Source of the DNA: DATKXO01 sp035528995
GTDB lineage: Bacteria > Planctomycetota > Phycisphaerae > UBA1845
Direction of reading: 5' to 3'
NCBI GenBank assembly: GCA_035528995.1
Contig: DATKXO010000110.1
Span: forward strand, 19,366-83,365
DNA length: 64,000 nt
Position 1 is the stretch's first letter. Every line of letters begins with the position of its first letter. Positions 44,561 to 52,995 of the stretch are shown here, piece by piece. The notes below the pieces were generated by a model. That model made no database searches. It worked only from the letters and a program-made list of their open reading frames with translations, and was not told the DNA's origin. The position numbers were made by a program, and so were the translations under genes.

Positions 44561-44704
44561 TTATTCGAATTCGTCCACCGCCTTGAGCAGCGCACGGGTG
44601 ATCCCCGGTTCAGCCTCGCCGTGTCCGGCCTCCTCGACGATGATCAGTTTCGACTTCGGCAGCAGCTTGTGCAGCCGACGTTTCATGTGTTCGAGCAGCG
44701 CGGT
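44561..44704 (-). pseudogene. C-terminal remnant of an alpha/beta hydrolase
   Basis: The minus-strand frame ending at the TAA 44563-44561 reads LLEHMKRRLHKLLPKSKLII then VEEAGHGEAEPGITRALLKA and VDEFE. This is the typical end of an alpha/beta hydrolase, with the catalytic histidine in GHGEAEP. Upstream of about 44700 the same frame becomes unlike any hydrolase, while the zinc-ribbon gene is coding in another frame. The 5' part of the hydrolase gene is therefore missing. Confidence 0.55.
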
Positions 44705-45191
44705 CCTCGCCCAGCCGCCAGGCGCAGCCGCATTCAGGGCACACGGTTGCGCCGTCCGCCGCGTCGGTCGGCAGCAGCCGCAGGTCGTACCCGCAGTGCG
44801 GACAGCGGGAGTACTTGAGCATCGCCGCCGCCACCTTCCCGAAGCGCGACCGCTTTATGCCATACCAGATGATGAAGGGAATACAACACAGATACGCCAA
44901 TCCCGCGAACCTCGCCAGGGGGTCGCGGCCGATGTCGCCAGTGATGACCGAGTGCACGAACAGACCGATCACCAGCAGCGCGCCGGCCATCCCACCAATC
45001 AGCGCAGCGCGTTCCCTGGTCTTGATCCTGACGCCTTCCTCCTGCGCGATTGCCCGCAGGACGTCGGCTTCGATCACGCTCGGTTGATGCAACACGTAGA
45101 TCGCAACCGGGTCAAGCTGCGTCACCCTGCGCCCGCGGGCGTCCCCGATATGCCCGGCCCGCTGGGGTCGAGGTTCTTCTTTCTCAGCCAC
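44610..45191 (-). CDS. Membrane protein with C-terminal zinc ribbon (paralogue 2), altered C-terminus
   Basis: 193 residues from GTG 45191 (GGAGGT upstream). Layout: a short N-terminal part with ARGRRVTQLDPVAIYVLHQP, two membrane segments (GGMAGALLVIGLFVHSVI; LAYLCCIPFIIWYGI), then the zinc ribbon RCPHCGYDLRLLPTDA and VCPECGCAWRL with four paired cysteines. The GTG lies in GTGGCTGA, overlapping the stop of the upstream paralogue. After CAWRL the chain continues GEDRAARTHETSAAQAAAEV and ends in RRGGRTRRG, a section that reads through the hydrolase remnant out of frame. The true C-terminus was probably lost in a deletion. Function unknown; about 40 % like its neighbour by eye. Confidence 0.65.
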   Translation of the reverse strand: MAEKEEPRPQRAGHIGDARGRRVTQLDPVAIYVLHQPSVIEADVLRAIAQEEGVRIKTRERAALIGGMAGALLVIGLFVHSVITGDIGRDPLARFAGLAYLCCIPFIIWYGIKRSRFGKVAAAMLKYSRCPHCGYDLRLLPTDAADGATVCPECGCAWRLGEDRAARTHETSAAQAAAEVETDHRRGGRTRRG

Positions 45192-45711
45192 TGCCCTGAC
45201 CTCCGGCGGCCTGAATATCGTCCAGTCGCCAGGCGCAACCGCATTCGGGGCAGACGGTTGCGCCGTTCTCGGGAGCCGTCGGCAGGCCGCGAATGTCGTA
45301 GCCGCAGTGCGGGCAACGCAGGTGCTCGAGCATGATCGCACAGACGCGTTTGGCCCGCGCCCGGCGACCGCTGCGCCAGAACTGCACCGCGCCGATCGCG
45401 AACACCGTGAGGTTCACCGGCCACAGGACGCGCTCGACCGCATCGACGCCGGTGCGGCGGACGATCTTCCAGACCACAAGAAACACGACGCAGCCCAGAA
45501 ACGCGGTCACGCAGGCCACGTACCCGATGCGCTGCCACCTCGGCATCCCGAAGCCCACCTCCTCGGCGATGCCGCGCAGCACGTCGGCCGGCATCACGTC
45601 ATGCCGGCGAAGCAGGTGCAGCTCCCACGGATCGAGCAGGGTTACAGACCGCCCCCGAGCGTCCCGCAGGCGCGACTGCCGTGAAGAAGTGGACTGTTGC
45701 TCCTCGACCAT
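45184..45711 (-). CDS. Membrane protein with C-terminal zinc ribbon (paralogue 1)
   Basis: 175 residues from ATG 45711; a GTG 15 bases upstream is an alternative. The protein reads ARGRSVTLLDPWELHLLRRH, then two membrane helices (IGYVACVTAFLGCVVFLVVW; LWPVNLTVFAIGAVQFW), and ends in a zinc ribbon CPHCGYDIRGLPTAPENGAT then VCPECGCAWRL, close to the end of the chain. The GATVCPECGCAWRL block is shared word for word with the downstream paralogue, pointing to a recent tandem duplication. Such ribbon-plus-two-helices proteins are common in planctomycetes without known function. Its stop overlaps the start of the next gene (GTGGCTGA), so the two are likely translated together. Confidence 0.7.
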   Translation of the reverse strand: MVEEQQSTSSRQSRLRDARGRSVTLLDPWELHLLRRHDVMPADVLRGIAEEVGFGMPRWQRIGYVACVTAFLGCVVFLVVWKIVRRTGVDAVERVLWPVNLTVFAIGAVQFWRSGRRARAKRVCAIMLEHLRCPHCGYDIRGLPTAPENGATVCPECGCAWRLDDIQAAGGQGSG

Positions 45712-45926
45712 ACGCCGCACGGTCACTTGGCGGCCCCAACACCGAAATACCCCGACCTCGACGCCGCACGCCCGCCATGCGACCGGTCGGGCCTGTCCGG
45801 GATTATTATGCCCTCTTTCCCATCCCGAGATGTTCTACTTCACCACTTCTTACCCAATCCGACGCTTTCAAACGGCCACCGGCTCCACACCGGGCGACTC
45901 GGACCGCAGACCCGACACATCGGGCT

Positions 45927-48770
45927 TCACGCGGTCCCCCGTGTCTTCGGCTTCGGCAGTCGTTTGGCCAGAAATCGACCGGTGTAGCTTTCGGGCTTGG
46001 CCGCCACCTGTTCCGGCGTGCCCTCGACGACGATGTGCCCGCCGCCGTCGCCGCCCTCGGGGCCCAGGTCGATTACCCAGTCGGCCATCTTGATCACGTC
46101 CAGGTTGTGCTCGATCACCAGAACGGTGTGCCCCAGGCCCACCAGCCGGTTCAGCACGTTGAGCAGGTGGTGCACGTCGGCGAAGTGCAGGCCCGTGGTC
46201 GGCTCGTCCAGCACGTACAGCGTGTGGCCCGTCGGCGGCTTGCCCAACTCGGCCGCCAGCTTCACCCGCTGGGCCTCGCCGCCGGAAAGCGTGGTGGACG
46301 ACTGGCCCAGCGTGACGTACCCCAGCCCGACGTCCATCAACGATTGCAGCAGCCGGCGGATCTTGGCGAAGTTCTCGAAGAAGGCCGTCGCCTCCTCGAC
46401 CCGCAGGTCCAGCACGTCGGCGATGTTCCTGCCCCGGTACCGCACCTCCAGCGTCTCCCGGTTGTAGCGTGTGCCGCTGCAAGCCTCGCAGGTGACGTAC
46501 ACGTCCGGCAGGAAGTGCATCTCGATGCGCTTGGTGCCCTGACCCTGGCACTGCTCGCACCGCCCGCCCTTGACGTTGAAGCTGAACCGGCCGGCCGTGT
46601 ACCCCCTGATCTTCGCCTCCCGCGTCCGGGCGTAGAGGTGCCGGATCAGGTCGAACACACCCACGTACGTCGCCGGGTTGCTCCGCGGCGTCCGCCCGAT
46701 GGGCGACTGGTCGATCTCGATTACCTTGTCCACCTGGGCCGCGCCGACCAGTCGCTCGAACGCCGCCGGCCTGGGCCCCGATCCGTTCAACGCCCGGCGC
46801 AGAGCCCGCAGCAGAATCTGCGACACCAGCGTGCTCTTCCCGCTGCCCGAAACGCCGGTCACGCAGACGAAGCAGCCCAGCGGAAAGCGGACCCGGATGT
46901 CCTTCAGGTTGTGGGCCCGCGCCCCGATCACCTCGACGCGGCGCTGCAGATCGACCGGCCGGCGCTCGTCCGGGACGGGAATCCGGTACCGCCCGCTGAG
47001 GTACTTGCCCGTGATCGAGCCCTCGCAGGCCACCACGTCCTCGATCGTCCCGGTCACCACGATCTCGCCGCCGCGGGCACCCGCCCCCGGGCCGATGTCG
47101 ATGATGTGGTCCGCCGAGCGGATGATCTCCTCGTCGTGTTCGACCACCAGCACGGCGTTGCCGGCCTCGGCCAGCCTGTCCAGCGTCGCCGCCAGACGCT
47201 GCGAGTCGCGCTGGTGCAGCCCGATGGTCGGCTCGTCCAGCACGTAGCAGACCCCGATCAGCCCGCTACCGATCTGCGTGGCCAGGTGGATACGCTGCCA
47301 TTCACCGCCCGACAGCGTACTGCTGGCCCGATCCAGCGTGAGGTACTCGACGCCCACGTCGCAAAGGAACTGCAGCCGTTGGCGGATCTCGCGCAGGATC
47401 GGATCCGCGATGATGCGCCGCTCACCCTCGAATTCGAGCGAGGCGAACAGGGCCCGGGCCGCCTCCACGCTCAGCCGGCAGATCGAGGCGATATCGCTTT
47501 CCCCGATCATCACCGACAGTGCTTCGCGGCGCAGTCGCGTGCCGCCGCAACCTTCGCACGGCGACTCGCTCAGAAACGTGTGCAGCCGTTGCTTGACCGA
47601 CTCCGACTCCGTCGTCTCCCAGCGCCGCCGAAGATTCGGAATCACGCCCTCGAACGACGCTCCGTGCGACTCGCGATCCTCCTCCGTCGTGCCCTCCAGC
47701 AGGATTCGCCGAAACTCAGCCGGTATGTTCCGGTACGGCACGTCGGGGCACACGCCGAAGTGCTCGCAGAACTCCCGGATGGTAGCCGCGTACACCGCGG
47801 CCATTCGTTTGCCGCCCTGACGCCAGGCGGCGATCGCCCCGTCGGCCAGACTGCGCGTTTTGTCCGGAACGATCAGTTCCGGGTCGAACTCCAGCACCGT
47901 GCCCAGCCCCGTACAGGCCGGGCAGGCCCCATACGGCGAGTTGAAGCTGAACAGCCTGGGGGACAGTTCCGGCAGGCTAACCTCCGGATGGTCCGGGCAG
48001 GAGAACAGCGAGCTGTAGCGCGTGTCCGTGAACCGTTTGCCGTCGGACCCGGCCACCGACAGGATCACGCCGCCGCCGGCCAGACGCATGGCCAACTCGA
48101 TGCTGTCTGCCAGACGCGTGCCGATGTGGGGCTTCACCGTCAGACGGTCCACCACGACTTCGATGGTGTGGTTCTGCCGGGCGTCCAGAGCCGGCAGGTC
48201 TTCCAGCATGACTACCCCACCGTCGATGCGCCCGCGGACGAAGCCCTCGCGAACCACGCGTTGCAGCACCTTGGCGTGCGTGCCTCGTTTGCGGTGCACC
48301 AGTGGAGCCAGCACCATCAGCCGGCCGCCCTCCTTCAGGCCCAGCGCCGTGTCCACGATCTGGGCCGTCGAATGACGCTCGATCGGACGCCGGCACTCCC
48401 AGCAACGGGGCTGGCCCACACGGGCGTACAGCACCCGCAGAAAGTCGTACACCTCGGTGGCGGTGGCCACCGTGGAACGCGGGTTGGCCGAGACGTGACG
48501 TTGTTCGATGGCGATCGTCGGGCTGAGCCCCTCGATCCGGTCCACGTCCGGCTTCTGCATCTGCTCCAGGAACTGCCGGGCATGGGGGCTCAGCGACTCG
48601 ACGTACCGTCGCTGCCCCTCGGCGTAGATCGTGTCGAACGCCAGGCTGCTCTTGCCCGAGCCCGACAGTCCGGTGATGACCGTCAGCCCGGCGCGCGGAA
48701 TCTCCAGACTGACGTTTTTGAGGTTGTGCTGTCGGGCCCCGATAACCCGGATGACCTTGGGCTCGGACAC
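45927..48770 (-). CDS. uvrA: Excinuclease ABC subunit A
   Basis: 947 residues, the normal length. The DNA-damage recognition ATPase of nucleotide excision repair, working with UvrB and UvrC (not in the window). Two ABC cassettes: Walker A GLSGSGKSS (about 35) and GVSGSGKST (about 635), with Walker B YVLDEPTIGLHQRD and YVLDEPTTGLHFAD. The second zinc module is canonical (GGRCEQCQGQG then VTCEACSGTRY). Oddities: the first ABC signature is LSGGEWQRIHLA, where Ala is usual after the Glu, and the first half of zinc module 1 is CPDH rather than CPxC (the partner CPAC is intact). GTG start with GGAGG before it. It is divergent from the S41 peptidase. Confidence 0.95.
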   Translation of the reverse strand: MSEPKVIRVIGARQHNLKNVSLEIPRAGLTVITGLSGSGKSSLAFDTIYAEGQRRYVESLSPHARQFLEQMQKPDVDRIEGLSPTIAIEQRHVSANPRSTVATATEVYDFLRVLYARVGQPRCWECRRPIERHSTAQIVDTALGLKEGGRLMVLAPLVHRKRGTHAKVLQRVVREGFVRGRIDGGVVMLEDLPALDARQNHTIEVVVDRLTVKPHIGTRLADSIELAMRLAGGGVILSVAGSDGKRFTDTRYSSLFSCPDHPEVSLPELSPRLFSFNSPYGACPACTGLGTVLEFDPELIVPDKTRSLADGAIAAWRQGGKRMAAVYAATIREFCEHFGVCPDVPYRNIPAEFRRILLEGTTEEDRESHGASFEGVIPNLRRRWETTESESVKQRLHTFLSESPCEGCGGTRLRREALSVMIGESDIASICRLSVEAARALFASLEFEGERRIIADPILREIRQRLQFLCDVGVEYLTLDRASSTLSGGEWQRIHLATQIGSGLIGVCYVLDEPTIGLHQRDSQRLAATLDRLAEAGNAVLVVEHDEEIIRSADHIIDIGPGAGARGGEIVVTGTIEDVVACEGSITGKYLSGRYRIPVPDERRPVDLQRRVEVIGARAHNLKDIRVRFPLGCFVCVTGVSGSGKSTLVSQILLRALRRALNGSGPRPAAFERLVGAAQVDKVIEIDQSPIGRTPRSNPATYVGVFDLIRHLYARTREAKIRGYTAGRFSFNVKGGRCEQCQGQGTKRIEMHFLPDVYVTCEACSGTRYNRETLEVRYRGRNIADVLDLRVEEATAFFENFAKIRRLLQSLMDVGLGYVTLGQSSTTLSGGEAQRVKLAAELGKPPTGHTLYVLDEPTTGLHFADVHHLLNVLNRLVGLGHTVLVIEHNLDVIKMADWVIDLGPEGGDGGGHIVVEGTPEQVAAKPESYTGRFLAKRLPKPKTRGTA

Positions 48771-49199
48771 GGTGGCCTCCGCCTATCGGTCGGGAGTCTT
48801 TTTTGCCCTGGTGCGCCGCTGCGAAACGTCCCATTGCCTGGAGGGCAAATGGTTCACCATAGCCCGCCCCTGCGCGAATGACAACGGTCCCGCGTCGCGA
48901 TCCCGCCCTCTGTACGGTGGAGACGGCCCGCTTTTCTGGCCGATGAACGGTGAAACGGCCCGTTGTGGATTCTTGTGTGTCCGGAGCGATAATCGCCCTC
49001 CGGTTGGACGATTTCGGGTATCAAACGTATAATGACTTGCGCGACCGAATCGATCTGGGCCGATACTCAACGGCGGACGGCCGGGGGCCATGCCTCGGCG
49101 TGCAGATCGGGTGGCCCAGCTCCGGTGCCGTCTCCGATCCCCGATGCCCTTCCCGGCTGTCGGCGGCAGAGAATTGCTGGCTCACTTGAGGGAGATGCC
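48771..49199. other. Divergent intergenic region with promoter
   Basis: About 430 bases with no supported gene. The plus-strand promoter at 49004-49033 is the main recognisable element. Confidence 0.5.
49004..49033 (+). promoter_or_regulatory. Promoter of the S41 peptidase gene
   Basis: TTGGAC, 18-base spacer, perfect TATAAT. Leader of about 160 bases to the ATG at 49200. Confidence 0.6.
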
Positions 49200-51503
49200 A
49201 TGTACGTCAGGTCTCGTGGCCTAAAGCGAAACTGGCTGTTTGTTGCACTACTGGCCGCCTGGATGGCCGCTCCGGCGGCATCGGCCGTCGAGGACGCTAA
49301 GGTCGCTTCCGGTTCGCCCCAGCTTTGGCAGGAGACGGTGCGGCAGGTCAAGGTCGGCGATTTCGCCGACGCCGCGGCCAAGATCGGCACGCTGGAAAGA
49401 CTGGGCCCGGGCGGCGCCCGGGTGGCCGACTGGCTCCGCGACTGGCAGCAGACGGAACAGCGCCGCCGGGAAATGACCCGGGCCGACTTCGACAAATACA
49501 TCACCTGGGGCAAGGAACGGCTGGCCAAGGGACAGATCGAGAAGGCCCTGGATTGCGCCGGTCGGGCCTTCGAGAACACCGCCGACAAGAAGACCTTTCT
49601 CACCGAGCCCTGGCTTCTGGAGCTCAAAGAGGCCGCCCTGGCCCGCGCTGCTGAGCTGCGCGAGCAGGAGGACTGGCTCAAGGCCCACGCGGTTTACTAC
49701 GACCTGTCGGCCATGTTCGAGCACGACAAGGAACTCAAGCGACTCCGGCGGGAGTGCCTCACCCATGCCCGCTTCGAGGTCATGTACAAGCCCGATGAGT
49801 CCGAGCCGACCCGGCGCAGGTGGGAGGAGTATCTCCAGGGCATCGAATGGCGCATGGTTCGCTCCGCCCTGTACCGCATCGACCGCAACTACGTCAGCGA
49901 CGTCGACTTCCGCGAGCTGACCGTCGCCGGGCTCGAGCAACTGGTGCTGCTGGCCCGCTCCGGGGCCTTGCAGCAGGTGTTCGACTCCCTGGCGGATGAA
50001 TGGGACCGCGAGCAGTTCATCCAGCGCGTCGAGGAGCGCATCGGCCAGGTCCGCCGGATGGACAGCGTCAGCTTCAGCGACGCCATCAAACTGTTCCGCC
50101 GGGTGATGAAGATCAATGAGGAAACGGTCAACCTGCCCGAGGCCCTGATCGTCAGCGAGTTCATGAACGGAGCCCTGGAGACGCTCGACGAGTTCACCGC
50201 CATGATCTGGCCGGTCGAGTACCGCGAGTTCAACAAGCACACCCGCGGCGATTTCATCGGCGTCGGCATCAGCATCTCGCGAGTCAACAACGAGATCGTG
50301 GTGGTCACACCACTCGAGGATTCGCCCGCCTACCACCAGGGCATCATGGCCGACGACGTCATCGTCAAGGTGGACGGGCAGAGCACCGAGGGCATGAGCC
50401 TCACCAAGGCCGTCGAAACCATCACCGGACCGATCGACACCACCGTCGTGCTCACCGTCCGGCGCAAGGTGGACGGCCAGGACCAGGAGATGGTCTTCCC
50501 CCTCAAACGCAAGATGGTGGTCATCCAATCGGTCAAGGGCTTCCGCCGCGACCCGAACGATCCCCAGGGCTGGGACTTCATGATCGATCCGGAGACCGGC
50601 ATCGGCTTCATCCGCGTCGTGGCCTTCCAGGACAACACCGTCGAGCATCTCCGGGCCACGATCGAGGAACTGCAGGCCAAGGCGGGGCTGCAGGGCCTGA
50701 TCCTCGATCTGCGCTTCAACCCGGGGGGCCTGCTTCGGTCGGCCGTGCAGATGACCGAGCTGTTCCTGCACAAGGACGAGAAGATCGTCAGCACCAAAGG
50801 GGACGGCACTCGCGAGTACCCCATTTACGCTCAGCAGACCGGTCCGTTCGTCGACCTGCCTCTCGTCGTTCTGATCAACGGGTCCAGCGCCAGCGCCTCC
50901 GAGATCGTGTCCGGTGCTCTGAGGGACCACCACCGGGCAACCATCATCGGCGAGCGCACCTTCGGAAAGTTCAGCGTCCAGAACCTCGTGCAACTCGATG
51001 GCAGTGACGCTCACTTGAAGCTCACCACCGCCGCCTATTACCTGCCCAGCGGCAAGTCGCTGCACCGCACCGAGGACGCCAGCGAGTGGGGTGTCGAGCC
51101 GGATATCGCCGTGGATGTCGTCCCCAAGGAGCTGTTCAAGATCCTGATCAAGCGTCGCGACACGGACGTCATCGCCCGTCGGGACACTTCGGGCACCGCC
51201 ACCGACGGTGCTGACACGGCCCCCGGCTCAGCAGCGGACGTGCCGTCCACGCCGAAGGTGGAACTCGGCGACACCCAGGTGGCGCCCTCCGATGGCGACC
51301 GGCCCGACGCCGACCAGGCTGACGACGAGCAGCCGCCAGACGCCGAGAAGGACGACGATCCGCTCCCCGCCGACCCGAACGACCGCCCCGAGATCGACCC
51401 GCAGATCGAAGCCGCCCTGTTGGTCATGCGCGTCCAGCATCTCGCCGGGCAGAACCCGCAACTTGCCTTCCAGTCGCCGGAGACCGCCGAAGCCAGGCCG
51501 TGA
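49200..51503 (+). CDS. Exported S41 (C-terminal processing) peptidase with PDZ domain
   Basis: 767 residues from ATG 49200 (GAGGGAG upstream); the open frame before it lacks signal character. Signal MYVRSRGLKRNWLFVALLAA ends near PAASA. Residues about 45-200 are helical and TPR-like (RADFDKYITWGKERLAKGQI; ADKKTFLTEPWLLELKEAAL). The PDZ domain is at about 350-430 (GVGISISRVNNEIVVVTPLE; ADDVIVKVDGQSTEGM). The protease core has GLILDLRFNPGGLL, the serine in NGSSASASEIVSGAL (about 560) and the lysine in GERTFGKFS (about 589). The Ser/Lys dyad is intact. The C-terminal 110 residues are an acidic, Pro/Asp-rich tail. Periplasmic tail-specific protease by family. A helical N-terminal domain of this size is unusual for CtpA. 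Confidence 0.9.
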   Translation: MYVRSRGLKRNWLFVALLAAWMAAPAASAVEDAKVASGSPQLWQETVRQVKVGDFADAAAKIGTLERLGPGGARVADWLRDWQQTEQRRREMTRADFDKYITWGKERLAKGQIEKALDCAGRAFENTADKKTFLTEPWLLELKEAALARAAELREQEDWLKAHAVYYDLSAMFEHDKELKRLRRECLTHARFEVMYKPDESEPTRRRWEEYLQGIEWRMVRSALYRIDRNYVSDVDFRELTVAGLEQLVLLARSGALQQVFDSLADEWDREQFIQRVEERIGQVRRMDSVSFSDAIKLFRRVMKINEETVNLPEALIVSEFMNGALETLDEFTAMIWPVEYREFNKHTRGDFIGVGISISRVNNEIVVVTPLEDSPAYHQGIMADDVIVKVDGQSTEGMSLTKAVETITGPIDTTVVLTVRRKVDGQDQEMVFPLKRKMVVIQSVKGFRRDPNDPQGWDFMIDPETGIGFIRVVAFQDNTVEHLRATIEELQAKAGLQGLILDLRFNPGGLLRSAVQMTELFLHKDEKIVSTKGDGTREYPIYAQQTGPFVDLPLVVLINGSSASASEIVSGALRDHHRATIIGERTFGKFSVQNLVQLDGSDAHLKLTTAAYYLPSGKSLHRTEDASEWGVEPDIAVDVVPKELFKILIKRRDTDVIARRDTSGTATDGADTAPGSAADVPSTPKVELGDTQVAPSDGDRPDADQADDEQPPDAEKDDDPLPADPNDRPEIDPQIEAALLVMRVQHLAGQNPQLAFQSPETAEARP

Positions 51504-51675
51504 ACCCCTGATTTCCGTCGCTCCGCCCCGGTGAGCGGCTCTCGATCTTCCTGTCGAGCTGAAGTCTCGATTCGTCATCTGTCTCTTATTCGGGCGCCCT
51601 GGTGGCAGTGGCTTGTCACCACGCCTTCCGAGATGAAGTATCGAGCGATTCTCTGTTCCATGGTCGGGCGCCTTG

Positions 51676-51693
51676 CTGACAGAATTGTGTCAG
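51676..51693. promoter_or_regulatory. Dyad 1, CTGACA-N6-TGTCAG
   Basis: Perfect 6-bp inverted repeat around GAATTG. Its core TGACA-N6-TGTCA is identical to dyad 2, and the centres are 52 bases apart, close to five helical turns. It looks like an operator for a dimeric regulator bound upstream of the promoter. Confidence 0.5.
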
Positions 51694-51728
51694 TGCGAAG
51701 GTTGCATCGACGCACCGAGAATCCTAGG

Positions 51729-51744
51729 TGACAGAGCGGTGTCA
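51729..51744. promoter_or_regulatory. Dyad 2, TGACA-N6-TGTCA
   Basis: Second copy of the dyad around GAGCGG, about 50 bases before the -35 box at 51786. Confidence 0.5.
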
Positions 51745-51785
51745 ACGTTTCCGCATCGCTTTTACCCGGTTTTTGTCTTCGGTCC

Positions 51786-51814
51786 TTGAATCGCGAGTGG
51801 CCGTTCGCTACGAT
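51786..51814 (+). promoter_or_regulatory. Promoter of the PEP-CTERM gene
   Basis: TTGAAT, 17-base spacer, TACGAT; transcription expected near 51821. Both boxes match at four of six positions, so an activator at the upstream dyads would make sense. No sigma-54 GG-N10-GC element fits. Confidence 0.5.
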
Positions 51815-51897
51815 TGCTGAAAGAAAGAGGCCGGGCGAGTCAGCCAGGGAGCTCTGGCGGCAGGGTCGGTCAGGTGGAGGAGAAGGAGAAACCTTCG

Positions 51898-52602
51898 ATG
51901 AGTCGGGGCATCCTGAGTCTATGCGTCGTTGCCTGTTTGATGATCTGCTCGGCCGCAAGCGCCGGTACGATTGTCCAAACCCAGCCTTTTGGCCCGAGCA
52001 CGCCTAACTATCAGGCCGCGCTCACGTTCAACCAGTACGACGACAGTACGTACGCGTTGGACTCCGTCGAGGTCATCTTCGATCTGACGATCGGCGGCGG
52101 CCAATTGATCCTGGACAACGACGGCGTCGATCCGGCGGCCGGTTCGTTCGAGCTCGGTGCTCAGGGAGTCATCAGTTCGACGGATGTGACTCTGCTGGAC
52201 GCCGGTTTCGGCCACATCCCCGCGGATCTGTTGGTCGCCACCGGCGATACGTTCAACCTGGCTGGGAACGTCGGCGACGGCGCCAATGACTTCGACCCCA
52301 GCCCGCCGGACGGTCTGGCCTACACGGGTGTCGCCGGAAACGACGGCTCCTCGGGCTTCGTGAATCCGACCCTCTTCGGGGGTGGCGACACGGGCTACAT
52401 CGGGCTCGGAACCTTCGACGTCACCGCGGGCCTGACCCAGTGGGTGGATTACGGCAGTGTTGGCGGTATCGAGTATGCCGTCAATCCCGTGGACGCCGAG
52501 GGCTTCGTGACGGTGATCTACAACTACACCATTCCCGAGCCCGGCACCCTGGCCCTGCTCGGGTTCGGCGGCCTGGCAGTGCTGCGCAAGCGCCGATCCT
52601 GA
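51898..52602 (+). CDS. PEP-CTERM exoprotein, choice-of-anchor E-like
   Basis: 234 residues from ATG 51898 with a very strong GGAGAAGGAGAA leader. Signal MSRGILSLCVVACLMICSAA then SAG. The mature domain (TQPFGPSTPNYQAALTFNQY, DDSTYALDSVEVIFDLTIGG, GTFDVTAGLTQWVDY) has the look of the choice-of-anchor E family. The end IPEPGTLALLGFGGLAVLRK followed by basic residues is a full PEP-CTERM sorting tail, recognised by exosortase (none in the window) in bacteria making extracellular polysaccharide. A terminator hairpin at 52629-52664 follows. It is the only PEP-CTERM gene here and has its own promoter and upstream dyads. Confidence 0.85.
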   Translation: MSRGILSLCVVACLMICSAASAGTIVQTQPFGPSTPNYQAALTFNQYDDSTYALDSVEVIFDLTIGGGQLILDNDGVDPAAGSFELGAQGVISSTDVTLLDAGFGHIPADLLVATGDTFNLAGNVGDGANDFDPSPPDGLAYTGVAGNDGSSGFVNPTLFGGGDTGYIGLGTFDVTAGLTQWVDYGSVGGIEYAVNPVDAEGFVTVIYNYTIPEPGTLALLGFGGLAVLRKRRS

Positions 52603-52628
52603 CGGTGCTCATGCTGAATGAGTTTACT

Positions 52629-52667
52629 CCGGGTCGTCCCCTTCAGTCGGAGAGGACGACCCGGTTT
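52629..52667 (+). terminator. Intrinsic terminator of the PEP-CTERM gene
   Basis: Perfect 11-bp stem CCGGGTCGTCC/GGACGACCCGG, followed by TTT, 26 bases after the stop codon. Confidence 0.65.
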
Positions 52668-52953
52668 CTGCGCTGTCGGTGCTCGGCTGACTTCATGACC
52701 GCCTACCTTGTCCCCGCCGGGCGCGTTCGGCAAGCGCCCGGGAGCTGCACCGGTCAGCGCCCAACTGACGGGAACGCGAGCGTCGTCCGTGAAGGCGGTG
52801 GACGGGTTCAGCATCACACCTCGGCATCCATCAGCCCCCCGGGGCCACAGCAAGCCGGCCCGTTGCCCGATCAGGACGGCTCATACGGAACCGTCCTCGC
52901 GATGTAGCTGCCGCGAGCGACGCTCGGCATGAATGCTGGTTGAGCACGGAACC
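52668..52953. other. Intergenic region before the beta-helix gene
   Basis: No gene. A 7-bp hairpin AGGACGG/CCGTCCT lies at 52873-52897. Confidence 0.3.
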
Positions 52954-52995
52954 ATGAACCGGCTGGTGCTCTGAGTCCGGTGGCTGGGCCTCAAC

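Larger units (their letters stand above)
51504..51897. other. Intergenic region upstream of the PEP-CTERM gene
   Basis: No gene is supported. It contains the two TGACA-N6-TGTCA dyads (51676-51693, 51729-51744) and a sigma-70-type promoter (51786-51814). Confidence 0.5.

Noticed and set aside
51786..51880. Sigma-54 promoter for the PEP-CTERM gene
   Set aside because: No GG-N10-GC element with correct spacing found; the TTGAAT-N17-TACGAT pair fits better.
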